NCBI GenBank assembly: GCA_001770785.1
Contig: MERZ01000180.1
Coordinates: forward strand, 10,423 to 16,504
Direction of reading: 5' to 3'
DNA from: Burkholderiales bacterium RIFCSPHIGHO2_12_FULL_61_11
Lineage (GTDB): Bacteria > Pseudomonadota > Gammaproteobacteria > Burkholderiales > Burkholderiaceae_C
Length of the DNA stretch: 6,082 nucleotides
Shown here: positions 4,543 to 6,082 of the stretch, in pieces
How the letters are laid out: each line of letters begins with the position of its first letter
Position numbering within the stretch: the stretch's first letter is position 1
Program-made: the position numbers and the translations under genes
Notes under the pieces: generated by a model
Database searches by the model: none
What the model saw: the letters and a program-made list of their open reading frames with translations, nothing else
What the model was told of the DNA's origin: nothing

Positions 4543-5637
4543 ATGAAATTTGTTGACGAAGCCTATATTGACATTGCCGCTGGCGATGGCGGGAGTGGTT
4601 GCGTCTCGTTCAGCCACGAAAAATACAAAGAGTTCGGCGGCCCGAACGGCGGTGATGGTGGACGAGGCGGCCATGTGTATGCAGTCGCGGATATCAACCT
4701 GAACACCCTGGTCGACTTCCGGTTTTCACGCCGTCATGAGGCCCGCAACGGCCAGCATGGCATGGGCTCCGACATGTTCGGCGCCAAGGGCGACGACGTC
4801 ATCCTGAAAATGCCGGTCGGCACCATCCTCACCGACGCCGAAACCGGCGAGGTTCTTTTTGAACTGCTGGTGCCTGGCGAGCAAATCCTGATCGCCAAAG
4901 GAGGCGATGGCGGTTTTGGCAACCTGCGCTTTAAAAGCTCAACCAACCGCGCGCCGCGCAGCAAGACGCCGGGCTGGCCCGGCGACCGCAAAAGTCTCAA
5001 GCTTGAGTTGAAGGTGCTGGCGGATGTTGGCCTGCTCGGCATGCCCAACGCAGGCAAATCCACCTTTATCTCTGCGGTATCCAATGCCCGGCCGCGCATT
5101 GCTGACTACCCTTTCACCACGCTGCACCCCAACTTGGGCGTAGTCCGGGTCGGCCCGGAACAAAGCTTTGTGGTGGCTGATTTGCCCGGTTTGATTGAGG
5201 GCGCTTCAGAAGGCGCGGGCTTGGGCCATTTGTTTTTACGGCACCTGCAGCGCACCCGCCTGTTGCTCCACATTGTTGATCTGGCACCCTTCGATGAAAA
5301 CGTGGATCCGGTCGCCCAAGCCAAGGCGATCGTGGGCGAGCTCAAAAAATACGACCCGGCGCTTTACGAAAAACCGCGCTGGCTGGTCCTCAACAAGCTC
5401 GACATGGTCGATACCGACAAGCGCGCGGCTGTCGTCAAGGATTTCGTCAAGCGCTTCAAGTTCAAGGGTCCTGTCTTTGAAATTTCCGCCCTGACGCGCG
5501 AGGGCTGCGAACAACTCGTCAAGACGATTTACCAGCACGTCAAAGAAGTCCAGAAAAGTGAGCAGCCCGAGGAAGAAATTGATCCACGATTTGCCGAGTT
5601 GCCGCCGGAACCGCCAAAAGCGCCTGTTTCGGGCTAA
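4543..5637 (+). CDS. obgE: Obg family GTPase (ObgE/CgtA)
   Basis: Obg is an essential GTPase that binds the 50S subunit and links ribosome assembly with the stringent response. The 364 residues carry the glycine-rich Obg fold (about 1-158; [39 protein letters not shown]) and then the G domain. G1 is GMPNAGKST (166-174), G2 threonines are at 192-193 within [10 protein letters not shown]3 is DLPG (213-216) followed by [13 protein letters not shown]4 is NKLD (284-287) and G5 is SAL (315-317). The C-terminal tail is short, acidic and proline-rich ([19 protein letters not shown]). The ATG at 4543 gives the canonical MKFVDEA start but has no Shine-Dalgarno sequence: the 20 nt upstream are C-rich. 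A weak -10-like TAAACT at 4496-4501 might drive it separately from rplU-rpmA. Confidence 0.97.
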   Translation: MKFVDEAYIDIAAGDGGSGCVSFSHEKYKEFGGPNGGDGGRGGHVYAVADINLNTLVDFRFSRRHEARNGQHGMGSDMFGAKGDDVILKMPVGTILTDAETGEVLFELLVPGEQILIAKGGDGGFGNLRFKSSTNRAPRSKTPGWPGDRKSLKLELKVLADVGLLGMPNAGKSTFISAVSNARPRIADYPFTTLHPNLGVVRVGPEQSFVVADLPGLIEGASEGAGLGHLFLRHLQRTRLLLHIVDLAPFDENVDPVAQAKAIVGELKKYDPALYEKPRWLVLNKLDMVDTDKRAAVVKDFVKRFKFKGPVFEISALTREGCEQLVKTIYQHVKEVQKSEQPEEEIDPRFAELPPEPPKAPVSG

Positions 5638-5646
5638 TCGGCAGAC

Positions 5647-5661
5647 CAGCGCAGAGCGCTG
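5647..5661 (+). terminator. Weak hairpin after obgE
   Basis: CAGCGC (5647-5652) pairs with GCGCTG (5656-5661) with a 3-nt loop, 10 nt after the obgE stop. Only three T follow, so it is at best a weak terminator or attenuating structure between obgE and proB. Confidence 0.3.
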
Positions 5662-5664
5662 TTT

Positions 5665-5724
5665 GCTATCTGAATAAATAGCTCCTAGCACTCGTATTTA
5701 ATTGGGCTAGAGCCTTAAAAGCAC
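5665..5724 (+). repeat. Dispersed intergenic repeat, Comamonadaceae type (copy 2)
   Basis: AATAGCTCCTAGCACTCG, then TATTTAATTGGGCTAGAGCC, then TTAAAA follows the same order of blocks as copy 1 at 809-860 (ATAGCTGCT, TATTTATAAGGG, AAGCCTAAA) with substitutions. It fills most of the obgE-proB gap and reaches to within a few bases of the proB start, so it supplies the proB leader. Confidence 0.5.
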
Positions 5725-5729
5725 TAAAA

Positions 5730-6082
5730 ATGGACGAGAAAACAGCTTCCCCCGTGCTGCGCAACGCCAAACGCATTGTGGTCAAGGTAGGCTCCAGCCT
5801 GGTGACCAACGAAGGCCGCGGGCTTGATGCGGCCGCCATCGGCCAATGGTGCGAGCAGCTGGCCGCCCTCGTCAGGGACGGGCGCGAAGTGATCATGGTG
5901 AGCAGCGGCGCCATTGCCGAAGGCATGAAGCGGCTGGGCTGGCCGGCCCGCCCCAAAGCCATCCATGAGTTGCAGGCCGCCGCCGCAGTCGGTCAGATGG
6001 GCCTGGTGCAGATGTATGAAACCAAACTGCGCGAAAACAACATCGGCAGCGCGCAAGTCCTGCTGACCCACGCCGACCTGGC
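5730..6082 (+). CDS. proB: Glutamate 5-kinase, N-terminal part (runs off the window)
   Basis: ProB phosphorylates L-glutamate to gamma-glutamyl phosphate, the first and feedback-regulated step of proline synthesis, in the cytosol. The 117 visible residues cover the N-terminal third of a protein usually near 370 residues. They show the amino-acid-kinase nucleotide loop [13 protein letters not shown] with KVGSS at 19-23, the [14 protein letters not shown] block with SSGA at 58-61, [10 protein letters not shown] (80-89) and [10 protein letters not shown] at the edge (108-117). The ATG at 5730 is the only sensible start before KVGSS, but no Shine-Dalgarno sequence is present because the leader is an A-rich end of the dispersed repeat. 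The C-terminal PUA domain would lie outside. It follows obgE by 92 nt on the same strand; with only a weak hairpin between, co-transcription is plausible. Confidence 0.95.
   Translation, partial: MDEKTASPVLRNAKRIVVKVGSSLVTNEGRGLDAAAIGQWCEQLAALVRDGREVIMVSSGAIAEGMKRLGWPARPKAIHELQAAAAVGQMGLVQMYETKLRENNIGSAQVLLTHADL

Noticed and set aside
1..6082. An undescribed multi-gene defence or mobile system
   Set aside because: The only accessory genes are a dead hsdM fragment and one CBS-pair protein; all other genes are housekeeping, so no system can be supported.

Overview
The window looks like chromosomal DNA of a betaproteobacterium, most likely family Comamonadaceae (Polaromonas, Rhodoferax or Acidovorax type). 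This rests on the style of the IspB, Obg, L21/L27 and ProB proteins, the gene order rplU-rpmA-obgE-proB, and two copies of an intergenic repeat that I recall as common in that family. No database search was possible, so the family placement is inference.

Layout. At 1-56 there is the tail of an unidentified gene, then tRNA-Arg(CCU) at 131-205 and its terminator. From about 273 to 1320 the DNA has no intact gene. It reads as a decayed integration site beside the tRNA: two clusters of 12-bp GACGGTA tandem repeats, an 11-bp copy of part of the tRNA T-arm and acceptor sequence about 600 bp downstream, a family-type intergenic repeat, and the N-terminal fragment of a type I restriction-modification methyltransferase (hsdM) broken by a frameshift, a stop codon and truncation. 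A complete CBS-domain protein gene (1410-2009) follows, with a strong bidirectional-looking terminator.

From 2335 to 3409, on the minus strand, lie ispB (octaprenyl/polyprenyl diphosphate synthase for the quinone side chain) and, 14 nt after its stop codon, tRNA-Pro(CGG). The two are probably on one transcript. Between ispB and the divergent rplU is a 238-bp element with 17-bp perfect terminal inverted repeats and a 5-bp target duplication (ATTAT), i.e. a MITE-like insertion. Its target duplication coincides with a plausible -10 box of ispB.

From 3787 to the end is a plus-strand housekeeping block: rplU and rpmA (ribosomal proteins L21 and L27) from an extended -10 promoter with a leader hairpin and their own terminator, then obgE (ribosome-assembly GTPase), then the start of proB (glutamate 5-kinase, proline synthesis), which runs off the window.

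I do not see an undescribed multi-gene system. The points most worth a second look are the MITE-like insertion in the ispB promoter region, the iteron-like repeats and att-like duplication near tRNA-Arg, and the ispB-tRNA-Pro arrangement.
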